A stretch of DNA of 64,000 bases. It comes from Cunninghamia lanceolata. Taxonomy: Eukaryota > Streptophyta > Pinopsida > Cupressales > Cupressaceae. Shown piece by piece: positions 24,623 through 36,707 of the stretch. Within the stretch, counting starts at the first letter, position 1. Every line of letters starts with the position of its first letter. The position numbers and the translations under genes were made by a program. The stretch is from NCBI GenBank assembly GCA_027924645.1, contig BSBN01000860.1, forward strand, positions 4,030,001-4,094,000. The letters are read 5' to 3'. Below the pieces are notes generated by a model. It was not told where the DNA came from. It saw only the letters and a program-made list of their open reading frames with translations, and did no database searches.

Positions 24623-27136
24623 TCAATCCAATGAACCATCAAGGTCTACTCTACTCTTTATTGTGTTGAGTATTGCCTCGTGATCAGACTCACGAACCTT
24701 CCACAAGGTCATGTTCAATGGTCTACCCTCATATTTAATCAAATGAACATTTGAAACCACAACAAGGTTAGAATAATGAAGAATCTTCCTATGTGGCTCA
24801 AAGTCCTTGAACACCCACACATCAAACTTCTTCAGTGGGTACCTTCTAATCCATGTTCCAGTAACAACAACTGATCCTATAGGGTACTCGATGTTTCCTC
24901 CATCTATAACAGGTGAATCTAATTTATTTTTTGCCTCAACACAAGGACACAAATAATAATTCATTCCTTCTTCATTGTCTTCAGCTGCAATAACTACATA
25001 AACATGCCCTTCATTGATATATGTATTCACTTCGATGAATATAGTCAACAATACAAGAAAAAGTACAAAATAAGATGGCATATTGAATTTTATTAAATTA
25101 GAATGTTGATAATACCTGGTTGAACTAGATCTGAAACATGGTCAAAATTAACTGATGATTCAATCTTTGTCATTTGTAGTGTTGTCAGTAGTCAATAATG
25201 GTCAATCGGGCATAGGCCTCTTGTACACCAATCATCAACCCACTCCTTTGACTCACAATCATACCAAGCTTCATATGTACATGAAGAAAAAAAGCACGCC
25301 ATATGTTGCATATGAATAGTCCATGAACATGCATTAGAGCTTCTAAAAGAGTGTACCTCACTTGATCCTATCAATGTACAACAGTCCTCATATTTTGCAA
25401 TGTTAGTATCATCAACTAACCAAAAATATCTACAAACTATAGACTTACCTTCATTACTTGGACCCATTGTAGTTTTACACCATTGGACAATAGATCTTGC
25501 ATCTGTCAACTTTGCATTATCTTTGTACTTCAACTCTTCTCATGCCAATGCTCTTTTGATACATGCTCCTACACCATCATGCTCCCCCTTTCCATGCCCA
25601 GCCTCACAAAAATTCCACATATGTTGAACACCATTCACCGTATGCATCCTGCTCAATCAAAGGAACATCAACGCATTCTTGAATTGTGATGCACAATCAT
25701 CTGACCATGTGATATGTTGACAAAATGATATGTTCCTACTGCCTAAATCACGATAGAACATCTGAAAGCAACCTAGCACAAACTTCGTAGAATGTGTACA
25801 ATCATCACTAATATAAAAATGATAGTCCCTCAAGATCTTCATGTTATCCTCTATACTATCTTCTGCATGAATGAATGCTATTTGCACAAATATATCAACC
25901 TACGTAGAGTTGTAATACTGTGATTGCACCTCATTCTATGGCTGTAGTGTGTAGTTCTCTGTAAATTCAACAACTGAAATAGTGGTACCAAGGGGAAACA
26001 TGTTCTTGCATAACTTGAATTGCAATTCCAACCATCGATCTCTAAGGGTATGCCTTGCATACTCGTACACTATATTGTCACAAAATGTAGATATAAACTA
26101 ATACACTGGAATCTTTTAAATAACCAAATCACACCTCTTTGCTTCTTTACTATCTTTTGTATTGTAGGCCACTGTTTTATACTTTCTGAACTCTACTAGT
26201 CTATTTCCAACCGCATGTGTGATTTCCATATGTTGACATATTGGCATACATTGCAAGCCACCGCAATGCTGACATGTGCCATGCAAGCATAATTTCCTAT
26301 AGAATATTTGACCTTCCTCTCTTTCACATAAAATTGTTGATATGAAGTCTCTTGAAGTAGTTGGTGGGGCACATATGCCACAATCCTGAAAAACATTGTT
26401 AGTATGCAAATCTAAACATATATACTGATAAACATCAAAATGGTTAGAAAATTCATTATGTAATCTACAACAACAAGTAGTTTGTGTGTGATTTATTTTG
26501 ACATAGAAAGGTTTTAGCATTTCAAAATATCTTTGACAAATTTTAATTTGAGGATACATCTCTTGAAATTTCTTAAAAAATTGTGTTTGGGTCACATCCA
26601 AAAAATGCTTTGGATGTGGCTCACAGTTTCGACAACCAATTCTCCTTCTCACAACATCTCTTGCATTAGGAGATACCCTTGTGTTATTTTTTCAAAATTC
26701 TTCAATGATGGATCTCAAAGCTTCAACAACTTTGTCTTTACGTGGGAGTCTCCCAAAGAATTCCCACAATTCATTGGTGTTTGGGTCCTACTCTTTCACA
26801 TCTTCCAACAGCTCTCATTAGAGTTTTTCTACTTATTTTCAATGCTTGACTTGTCTTTCTAATGAGGTGAGTTTTCTTTGTTTGTTGGCTTACTATTGTC
26901 AATGTAATGACATGTCGTGTGACATTACTATCCTTGGTGCGTGAGGTGGAACCCACACTCTCATATGCACTCATTAGATTCTTGACAATTAATTTTTCAC
27001 TTGAGGCATCTGCTGTTATTAGGCCAAGAATCTTCATAGTGTGCCTAAATTTTAGATTTCTCATCAATTCAACAAATAGTTGACATCTTCCAGTTTCATT
27101 TAAATTCTCAAAGAATAATTTCCATATCTTATTCAC
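24623..27136 (-). pseudogene. DDE-type DNA transposase, decayed, with a small intron
   Basis: Minus-strand frames 26771-27136, 26116-26760, 25657-26060, 25192-25650 and 24623-25029 follow in order with frameshifts and stops. Visible motifs in order: a basic helical N-terminus; Arg-Val-Ser-Pro-Asn-Ala-Arg-Asp-Val; Lys-His-Phe-Leu-Asp; a Cys-rich knot (Cys-Cys-Cys-Arg-Leu-His); a CxxCG...C..C segment near 26250; Glu-Phe-Thr-Glu-Asn-Tyr near 25955; Ser-Asp-Asp-Cys near 25805; Trp-Ser-Asp-Asp...Ser-Gln-Phe-Lys-Asn near 25690; and His-Gly-Lys-Gly-Glu-His-Asp-Gly near 25590. This acidic-residue pattern is that of an RNase H-fold transposase. Similar ENY / SQFKN / HGKG proteins occur, to my knowledge, in animals and early land plants. 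The last exon (24623-25029) joins at a plausible 86-bp intron (25030-25115, GTATTA...CGAAG). The superfamily name is uncertain. Confidence 0.6.
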
Positions 27137-28580
27137 ATATCTTTAGCAAGTGCACTTGGGAATCTTATCCTGCATAGGCTTCAACGCATTCTCATTGATA
27201 TCGATTAGAAACTTAGGCTTCCTATTGTAGAGGAAAACTAATGCGTTGTAAACTTAACATAATTTAGGGGTAAACCTATCTAAATAGTCCACTCTATCAT
27301 TGTACTCCTACATTAAATTATCAACCAAGGAGCATAAGCTTATGATGGCACTACAATGTATGTGCCTTTAGGGCTCATATCTTGCCTAAACTATCTTATC
27401 CAAACCTACTTAGGCTATTCTACTCTACTGGAATTCTCATAAATGTAAGAATAGTAAAAATAGCTATAGAATCTAGTGGCTACAGGTACCTTCAGCATAA
27501 GCTGTAGATAACTGTTATCAACAGGAAATTATAGAATTAACTCAAAACATCCAAAATGATAAGAGAACTAATGCTAACCTCCAAAGGACTCAAAGTGGAC
27601 AAAGCATGCACTTGTTCATGAACCATACTACTGTAATTTAACAATCAAAGTATTCTAATTGACTCGTAATGTGTTTATATGCAAATGAAGAATAGATTTA
27701 ACAAAAATACATAAAGAAATGAGGAAATAAATGAAGTGAGGATCAGTACCTTGAGTGGCCAGCTCAAGGGACTGACTCACTTAACTAGAAATCAAATCTA
27801 ATTCAGATACTCATGCATCTTCATATCACATAGTTTAATTCATTTCAAATCATAAACAGAATCTCTTTAGATTGTATTCAATAATGACATTCCTCAATAC
27901 AACATGTCTGGATCTTTCAATATTGAAAAATAGAGTAACAACTGAGTAGCTAGAAAATGAAGTAACTAACTTGACATCTAACTCATTCCTTCTAACTTAT
28001 ACAGAAACGAGAGAGTTTTATGCAACTACCAACTAACTTCAACCATCAATCCATCCCTAGATACTAGGATACAGGTTTGAGATCAATTTATTAATCTAAC
28101 TGAATAGAGGAGGCAGAGTCTTATTCAAACAAGAATTTTTATGCAATGGTTCGCATGAAGAACACACAGAGGCTGCATTTGAAACAAGTCTACTTCTTCT
28201 GCATTTATTTTTGTCCATGATGGTTCACATTCATCCTCTAGCTGCCTGCACTTTTGGCATCCTAACTTCACTTCCTTTAATTCTCCTATCTTCAACTTCA
28301 CTGCAAATGCTCATTTCCTTGATGACACATTCTTGTTGCACAGGGTTTAATTCACAAAACATATGCACACAAATAACCTTTAGAACCAAACCATAGGATT
28401 CCATCTATATTGCATGCATACTCATATTTAAATCATTCAATTGACAATATCATCACCATATTCCATATTAATAACATAGATTCAGAGTCTTGCAAAGTAT
28501 ATTAAAAAACCATTATAATAAGCAAGCCAATCCAATCTGTCTGATTTTGCATTCCTACATTCGTCACCCTTTTCTCCTAT
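27137..28580. other. no recognised gene
   Basis: AT-rich sequence of mixed composition, with only very short frames on either strand (one at 28211-28396). No terminal repeats or splice-bracketed exons found by eye. Confidence 0.5.
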
Positions 28581-28953
28581 CTAGTGAGGTACTAGATAGA
28601 GGAGAATAGGAGGATGAAAAGTAAGTGGCAGCCATCCTACTCCTATTTGTTCTAAAATATGGATGTACTTGCGCAATCTCTCAAACATATTCATAAAATT
28701 GTGGAAAGAGTGAGGCTCTTTCCTCTGCAGTTCTGGAGTCAGACTATTCCATCTATCTTGCACATACCTTAGACAATTTTGAAGCATAGGCCCTGCTAAC
28801 TACTGTATCCTTTTGTGATCTCACAATCTTAAATCCATAATTATTTTTCCTGGGCCTTTGTTTGAGAGGAGTGTTAACCATTGAGTAAGGATTACATCAG
28901 GATTTAGTGCTTCCCTTCTGATCTGTAGTGCCACTATTTTTTCTTGCTCCTCA
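28581..28953 (-). pseudogene. C-terminal part of a large coiled-coil protein gene split by copy 3
   Basis: With copy 3 and one CCTCA duplicate removed, the minus-strand frame ending at 37825 reads straight into 28953 (Asp-Lys-Tyr-Glu, then Glu-Gln-Glu-Lys) and stays in frame through stops at 28821-28823 and about 28803 to a final stop near 28581. The tail contains a Trp-rich helical segment (Asp-Arg-Trp-Asn-Ser-Leu-Thr-Pro-Glu-Leu). The 5' part of the gene is at 37825-40030. Confidence 0.65.
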
Positions 28954-30060
28954 TGCTGGAAATAAGGTGGATAACTAAGAAGGGGGGGTGATAACTATTC
29001 AACTTTCTTTACTTCTTTAACAATAAGTGCAGTATCAAAACATATAAGCATACATAATCATGAGGGTAGAAAAGAGATCAACACACATAACACAAGGATT
29101 TTTATGTGGAAAACCCGGTTAAGGGAAAAACCACGGGGTGACTAACCCAAGATTGTATTCTCTGTTAAAAGAATAAGAAGTACAAAATGGCACTTGCCAA
29201 TTAGGGCTCACTGCCCGAGCACACTGCTCACAAGAGGCACACTACCTACAAGAGACTCACTATCTACAAGGTTGTAGAAGGTAACCAAATGTTTGAACTG
29301 AAGAGAGGCATCCACATATGCTAAGGTTCAATTCTGGTTAGGCTAAATACACTGATCTACTGCACTTCATTCTTCCTCTGCTTTAGTGTTGTTGTTCTGT
29401 CACATACCGGACTTGTATTTCTTCTTTCACACTTCTCTCTACCTTTTGTCACACACACTTCAACTACACACCCACCTTCATACCGAAATCCATCTAGTAT
29501 ATATATCCACACCAAGGATTTCAACAACTTTCTAGTCAGCAACTGAAATACTCAAGATATTTACTAAATACTGGTCTGTCGGCTGAATCAAAGCTTAATA
29601 TGTGATGCATATCAAAAATATAGACATGGAAGTCATCAATCATGTCGGCCAACCATGAATGATCCCTCAAGAAGCTTGAACACCATCAATTTCTCATCCA
29701 GATTAAAGTCTGATGCTCTGTCAATTAGTTCTTCCTTAGTCTACGCTGCCTGTCAGGAACCCAACACTTAGGTGCTCATATCTTTTCACTCTTTCATCAC
29801 CGAAGGCTCAATCTCTAGAATGTGGTAGTCATGGTACTCCTCTTAACTTCCCCAAGTCTACACTTTGCTGAGATACTTCCTCTGAGAGATTCGGACCTGA
29901 TTGTCAAACCTTGTTGCATGCTCTGTTCTTGTTCACCAAACCAAAACACTCTTCAATCAGACTTCTGGTATAGACATACTATGTGCCGTAGATGTGTGGG
30001 ATAGACTTTGTTGCCATCAATGACAACAATCAAGAAGCCACACAGTGTCTCTTGCCAACA
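28954..30060 (-). repeat. 3' LTR of copy 3
   Basis: 1,107 bp; on the plus strand it begins TGCTGGAAATAAGG and ends TTGCCAACA. The adjoining CTCCCCC at 30063-30069 is the reverse complement of the GGGGGAG tract. Confidence 0.93.
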
Positions 30061-30220
30061 ATCTCCCCCTTTGGCATTGATGGCAACACTTAGTGAAAAA
30101 TGACTAAGTGTCGTAGCAAAATCCCCCTTGGCTGATACTCTGTCTTATGTACACTTTTACCAGAGCTCCCCCTTAGCTGGATTCCACATTTTTCATTACT
30201 CCTCACTCCCCCTTTGACAT
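30061..30220 (-). promoter_or_regulatory. polypurine tract cluster (copy 3)
   Basis: Reverse complements of GGGGGAG lie at 30063, about 30166 and about 30208; the one near 30122 is mutated to GGGGGAT. Spacing matches copies 1 and 2. Confidence 0.75.
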
Positions 30221-30306
30221 CAATGGCAAAGGGTGAAATCTGCACACCAAAATTTGCAAAAAATCAACCTGTACATAGCCGCATAAGTATATATACATGT
30301 TATACT

Positions 30307-33300
30307 TACATATACTAAAGTATATCCACAAAAGCGGTTTTCAACTGGACAAATTCTGTTGCCCAACTCTACTTCATCCTGTCCAAAATTGAAATGTGAC
30401 CACTTATCAAAAATGCAAAAGCTTCTGGCCTTTTTAAGTCTGCCGGATCACTGGTCCAAGCTGTGGTCTGAGCATCAGTTAGGGCCTCATGCATTGCCTC
30501 TAACTTAAGGATAATTGATGCAGAGGCATCCACACTATAACCGCACAATACAGCATGGATGTCTGCAGCCCATCATCATCATCATATTCCTCCTCATCAT
30601 CATCATATTTGACTTCACTGTCAGCATCATCAACATACTTCACCTGCCGACCGATATCCTCCTGCAGACAAGCCTTCGCACTTTCGCCTGTCAACAGCAT
30701 CACCTTACTCGATTATCGACAGCATCATCATGTTTCGGCAGCATCATCATGTTCGACCAGCGCGAACATCCTCCTGACGTCCACTGTTCATTTCAGCGAC
30801 AACTTCCGTCTTCTCTTCCTTCAGCATCATGATATTCAACAGGATAAAGAACATCCGGTTCCTTCCATTTATCCTGATGATGACAAAATCCTTAACTCCT
30901 CGCACCTTTCCTCGATGCTTGCGTCACCCCGATATCCTGATGACGTAGATCCTGATGACGATGACGTCACCCGCAACTTCTCAATATCCTGCCGCTCTGA
31001 AATATCCTGATGACGTATATCATGATGATGATGACGTCATATCCTGCTGTTGGCCAAACTTAGTTTTTTTTCGGCCCGCGATCAACTTGATCAACCCGAT
31101 CTTCAACCTGATGCCGATACGCTCCTCCTCGGCCCTCCTGATGATGATCACCCCGACGCACTTGCACTTCATGCACTCGAAAGCATCATGCTCTCCTCCA
31201 CTTATCCGGATGACGATATTCGAACTGACTGCAGGATATTCACCAAGATATCCTGATGATGCCGTTTTGACGAGCTCCCAACCTTAGCGAAATCTCAGTT
31301 CGCCGATCCTCCAGGGATGACCCAATCCACTCTCAGGGTGATCTTCCAAACTCTATCTTATCAGCTTGACCTAGCACATACCCATGCTAGGGTCTTCAAC
31401 ACCTTTCGATGGTGAACCTGCACACCTGCATGTAAACAAACAAACTACAACCTAACCTACTGTACATCGCCATTCCACCGATCAGACGGATCAACCGGTG
31501 GAATGGATCAGCAAATCCATACAGCCACCAAACCAGCAAATCGATCAAGCAATGGAATGCAATAGAGGATGAACACAAATAGGAACACTTTATTTGATTT
31601 CAAAAGATGTAAATACAATGATCAGTTCCTCTCTCTCTGCCTCACTCTCGCAAAGTCTGATCGATGATATGCAATACCATCCGATCCTCATGCTTAAATA
31701 TATTTCCCTACGAGTACTACTGACCCGACTCCAAGCGGCTGGGAACTCTCCAGGCGGCTGGGAGATCCAACCGACCCTACAGCATGACAGCTGTTCTAAC
31801 AAACTACCTAAAAATAGCAAAAGCCTAGTCAGCATGATCTTATCATGATCAGCGTGACCTTATTACATGCATTTGGTCTTATCAGACCTTCTTGGAAACA
31901 CAAACAAGACCTAAAACTACTAACTGCCTTATCAAGACCAGCTGTCAGGTAGGTGCTCCTGCACCAATAATTATCCCTCTTAGTTCACTCATTCTGCTTA
32001 TTCTATTCTTCTTCTCCTTCTCAAGCCTCTTTATCTCATTTATAGTGGCAATAGCCTGGCACTCTTGATTCATTATGGATGAGGTGAGAGGATCAAAATT
32101 CTGAGATAAACTTGATAGTTTACTCTCTTGTTCTTCCACCTTCTTTGCAATGTCTGTTGTCACTGTGGACCAAGATAAACAAAATTTGTATAATTCTCTG
32201 CCATCTTTAAGAGAATTTGCTAGGCTCTTTATCCCAATATCCATATTTCTCCTATCATTTGATATGAGTCCCTGTACTTTGGAGAATCTCTTACCCAAAA
32301 ACTCTTTCCAAACTTTCTCTTGTGCTAATTTCTCCAAAGAATCAAAATGTGTGCTAACAGAATTAACAAGAGATTTCAGATTATTGGATGAGGAGGCCAA
32401 AAGATCCTTTTGGAAGGATGGCATGATTTTCTCTAGCACACTAGATGCAATCTCTATCAGTTCGCAGTCTTCCATGTGAGACTTCAGAAGCTTTTCTTTT
32501 GCTTTAGCTTGAGCAAAAGATGCTACCTTCATTGTCTGGACCAGAGAGGGAGTCAAAATTGAGTGGTCCTTGAAATAATTCTGGTTCATCTATCTCTAAA
32601 ATTTCTTTGTTCAAGAAGCTCTTTACTGCCTCAGCAGTGTCTCTTGCCGAAGACATAGTCTTCTTTCCTTTTCCCACTTCAGAGCTGTCATCTGGGATCT
32701 TCTCTGTTTGATCTTCTTCTCTTCCCTTTGCCTTTTCTTCTTGACTAATTTTCTCTTCTTTTCTTTCTTCGTCATCCATGGTAGAAGGTTCATCATCTAT
32801 GTCCTCTATAACATGAAGGTTGAATATTTAAAATGCATTCTGGAGGATGTCTTCAATCTCTTTTGCCACCTGATCAGTCTCTCCGAGCATAAGTTTGTTC
32901 ATTCTTGCTTTTCTCTGGAACTCATCCTTGTAGTCCTTGAAGATCATGGTCATTTGTTTTGAAGTAATGGAAGGATAGAGTTAAATTGCAATTTGTTCCC
33001 AGATCTCAATGTCCTTTGCCCTAGTATTCTCCTTTCTTAGTTCAAGTTCCTTTTCTAGACTTTTGGGAATTAGAGAGATGATTTCAATGAATGCTTTATT
33101 ATAGATGTTTAGATACCTGACTGTAGCATCTTGCAAGATCTTCTGGTCAGCTTCATTATATTCATCATAAAATTTAGTCATTGGTTGTAGATTCCCATCC
33201 ACAGTGACTGATTTGATGACATCATCAATAGAAAGAGGAGACCTTTCAACAAATTCTTCTGTCTCTTCTTCTTTGTTTGCTCTGGTAGAGGATTCACCTG

Positions 33301-34815
33301 AAGTTTTCTTCTTCTTCCTCATTTTCTTAACTTCCTCATCGGTCTCTATTTCTTCATCATCCTTTTGGCTTCTGTATGACCTTGTAGCCTTTGTCTTCGT
33401 TCTCTTTTCTCCCTTTCTGGATGTCTTGGTTTCCGGTTTTGAGGATTTTGAGCTCTTAGAGGTGGTAGGTGCAGAGCTCTTGGAGGATCTGGTTAGGGAG
33501 GGGGCTTGTACCAGATTACTTTCTTTTTCTGCTTCTTGTCTCTCCTTCTCAGCTCTCTAATTTTCCTTTATTTGCATCAACTACTTCTTTTGAAATGCCA
33601 TATCTTTTGGCAACTTCCTCTACTTCCCTTCTCACTTTTCTTTTCATCTCTAGTTGTCTTTGTTCAACATGAATTTTCACACTCAATTCTTGAAAGGTTC
33701 CAAACCTTTCTGCCTCAAGGTCCTTAGGCTGACTCGGCAGGTGTTAGACATGCAGTTCCAAGATTTTCTCATCTACCTCATAGCCCATTGGCATAATCCA
33801 AACTGTTCTGGGCTCTACTACCTCCATTAGGCATTGATTAGTGTCTACCATGAAACACACTGTATCCTTGTATTTTTCAACTAGAGATTGGGGAATTCTT
33901 TCTCTGGCCTGCATCATACTTTGGAAGTTTTTGAAATATCCCCAGAGTGTTGTACTTTAAGCCTTGGAATCACCAAGGCCATACATATAATCTCTTATTT
34001 GTATGGCAACTAGTCTGTCATTTTGCCATACCCAACCACTGAATCCGAGTAGCTCATTCATATAGTAAAAGAAGAGACATAGTATTAGGCCACCATGCTT
34101 AAATGAGTTCTTCTTATCCTTCTTTATCTTTTCCAAGTTTTCTAACAATTGGCTCAGAAGAAGCTCGCATAGATCATAGTCTGCATTTTCCCTTAGCATC
34201 TGATATGCAGTATAAATTGTAGTTCTGGATACAGAGTTTTCCCTGCTGGAGTGATATATTTTGTAGCCAATTATCATAGAGGCAAATTTGATATCCAGAT
34301 CTGTGATATCTTCTATTGTCATTTCCCTTTTGTCAAACTTTGATCCGGTAGCCTCACTTACTCTTTGGTTTTTGACCGATTTGAGAGCAGGCAACCCATC
34401 GGATAAGTGCAAGCCAATTACTGCCCTAATTGCATCCTTTGTTATCTTAAAGGGCTTCAACAACCACATGAAGTTATCATGTATTCTACTGAGAACATAC
34501 CGGACCCATTCATCTTCTGCAAAATAGGGGAAGTGGATGCAATGTCCAAAATGCTTATCTCGAATGGCCTTGTATTAAGGTTTAAGTTCAAATATTTCAT
34601 CTATTAATTACTTGTGATAGATATCCATCAGCTTGGATTCCCCAAATTCCTCAATATTGGCGTGTATGTATACCCTAACATCTTCTACATGCAAAACCCC
34701 ATGTGGAATGCTAGAGAAGGCAGCCTAAGGGATCAACTTCTAGGGATTTGTAAGGATGTTTCTTGAACTTAGGGCGCGGCCTATCAGTGATCTTAACAAC
34801 ATTTGGAGTAGCCAT
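30307..34815 (-). pseudogene. ORF2: large protein of unknown function (copy 3), interrupted by a solo LTR
   Basis: ATG at 34815 with the same Met-Ala-Thr-Pro start as copies 1 and 2. An extra base near 34725 shifts the frame. The open pieces 33957-34469, 32981-33322, 32504-32779 and 31967-32589 keep the order of domains: N-terminal domain, Lys/Ser-rich part, Glu-rich part, coiled coil. The frame is cut at 31967 by the solo LTR and resumes at 30515, ending at the TAA 30307-30309. Other copies have the coiled-coil C-terminus uninterrupted at this place. Confidence 0.7.
30516..31966 (-). mobile_element. solo LTR of an unrelated retrotransposon inside copy 3
   Basis: 1,451 bp starting TGATGCAGAGGCATCC and ending GGTGCTCCTGCACCA: TG...CA ends with imperfect inverted repeats (13 of 18 match). 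A perfect 5-bp duplication ATAAT flanks it (30511-30515 and 31967-31971). The minus strand carries a TATA-like AAATATATTTAAGC near 31690-31705 and an AATAAA signal near 31586-31592, so the minus strand is the likely sense. Around 30880-31260 the word ATCCTGATGACG recurs, with TGACGTCA palindromes near 30963 and 31031. There is no match to family A LTRs. Confidence 0.8.
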
Positions 34816-35462
34816 CTTGTAAAAGATTTAGAGAGAGATATTCAAGAATGGAAATACCTTTTTACGCTTCTAGGGTTCATGATATGAGCCGAAAAAGATC
34901 GTTGGATGAATCAGATTCTATGGTTGATCTTTGAGAGGGTTGAAGAAATCTTGTTTGCAGAGCTCTTTCTTTCTTCTTCTCAAATGCAAATGTGCAAATG
35001 ATGAATAAAAGAACCCTTATATTTCTGCGCAAACCCCAATTTCATATTTCAATAAATGTACACCTTAAGTCATTATGGTTCCCTTGTTTTGACCTTGTTC
35101 TGAGAGAGATCCTTCTGAATCACTGAGATTCACTTAGAATTATTCTTGGTGATAATTGACAATGTATCTCCCTTTCTCCAATCATTCCATTTATCCGCAG
35201 ATCCAGATATTTCAATTTTGAATCATACCGGATCTAACTGAGAAAATCCTACTTTTATCAAATGACTATCAAACCGGATCAATCTTGGATGATTAACCTC
35301 TTCAAACTCTTTGAGGATCTTTCATATTTTTACCAAGCGTTATTTAGATATTTCTTGAGAACCCTTTAATCCGCAACCTTCCATGTGCTAATTTTAGGCA
35401 CCGATTGACTGGCTAGGGGGAATTTAATTTCCTTTGTGACTCCCCCTGAGCCAGAGCTCATC
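34816..35462 (-). other. untranslated spacer between gag and ORF2 (copy 3)
   Basis: Counterpart of the spacers in copies 1 and 2. No coding frame seen. Confidence 0.55.
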
Positions 35463-36642
35463 TATTTAGTTTCTAGAAGGAATATCAGCACCAGATTCTA
35501 GTGTGGATCCATCCCCAACATTTTTTGTACTTCTCTTCACCCAAATCTTGTTCATCTCCCTTTGAACTTCATTCGCATTCACTTTTCCTTTTCCTCTGTC
35601 TTGATTTTGATTATGATGCACCGGACCTTTTTTATCCTGATTCTTCCGCAAAATTTGGCAATATGACCAGATCTATTGTAGTTGTGGCAAACTATATTTC
35701 TTTGCATATTTGACTGATATCCTCTTGATCTGCATTGATTAGCCATATGTCCCATTCTAGTACATGCAAAGCATCTACCATTGAATGAATTATTTATTTG
35801 CATATTTCTACATTCATGAGATTTGTGACCATACCTTTTCTAGTTAAAACACTATCTGGAGAAGGTTGAATTAGTCTGATTCATTCTTCTTCTACACTGA
35901 TTTGCTTTATGACTGAAGTTATTGCAGTTGTAGCAATATCCATTGAAGGATGGATATCTTTGAGCATTTGGTTGCCTTACCAGAGGTCTTCTAGGCCTGT
36001 TCCTTGGATTTCCTGATCCAGAATTCTTCTGACGAGATCTAGAACTTTCACCTTTTTCATATCCCAAGCCACGCTTGTCATCTACCCTCTTTTGGCTTTC
36101 AAGAAGAACTTCAAGTTGAGTAGAGCTTATCTTGAATTTTTCTTTGTATTCATTTGTTGTTTGAAGATCCCTCTTAAGAGTGTCTATTTGATTCTCAAGT
36201 TGTTCTTCATTATCTCTAGCTTCTTCAAGATCAGATTCCAGATGCCTAATTATTCTATCCATTTTGTGGCAATCTTCTGACTTCTCCTTGAGAGATTGTT
36301 TTAGATTATCTTCAATTTTCTTTTCTCTTCAATTTCTTGGGTGAATTTCATAACCCTTGATTCCATTTCATGTCTTACCATAATGACCTGTTTTGATAGC
36401 TTCTCACATAACTTATTTTTCTCATTCAGATCTTCATTAGTATCATTGGCTTCACTTTGACTTGCTAATTGTTGAAGTAGTTCCTTTCTCTTTTTCACAG
36501 AGATACTCAGTTTTTCTTTTAGTTCATTTATGAAATCATCAGCTTGTTTAAGTCTTTCCCTCAGGTTATTGACTTCAGAGTGAGATTTCTCAAGATCATC
36601 TAGGGCAGACTGAAGTTGTTCCCTCATACCATACATATCCAT
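35463..36642 (-). pseudogene. gag: gag-like protein with zinc knuckles (copy 3)
   Basis: Starts at the ATG ending at 36642 and ends near 35466. Frame breaks occur at about 36300 and 35620, and stops near 35850. Coiled coil, Leu-Gly-Tyr linker and four knuckle positions are recognisable. Knuckle 1 and knuckle 3 keep their ligands; knuckle 2 has its second Cys replaced by a stop; in knuckle 4 the second Cys is Tyr. Confidence 0.8.
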
Positions 36643-36693
36643 TGAGATTCCTAGATCTACCTCAAGCTGTTAGGCTCTGTTTGGAGGAACTTA

Positions 36694-36705
36694 GCTCTGA
36701 TACCA
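36694..36705 (-). other. primer binding site (copy 3)
   Basis: GCTCTGATACCA on the plus strand is TGGTATCAGAGC on the minus strand, two bases inside the LTR edge at 36708; same site as copy 1. Confidence 0.9.
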
Positions 36706-36707
36706 AT

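Noticed and set aside
30555..31287. Ser/His/Asp-rich frames within the solo LTR at 30516-31966
   Set aside because: They arise from CATCAT and CTGATGACG repeats inside an LTR bounded by a target duplication; no coding support.
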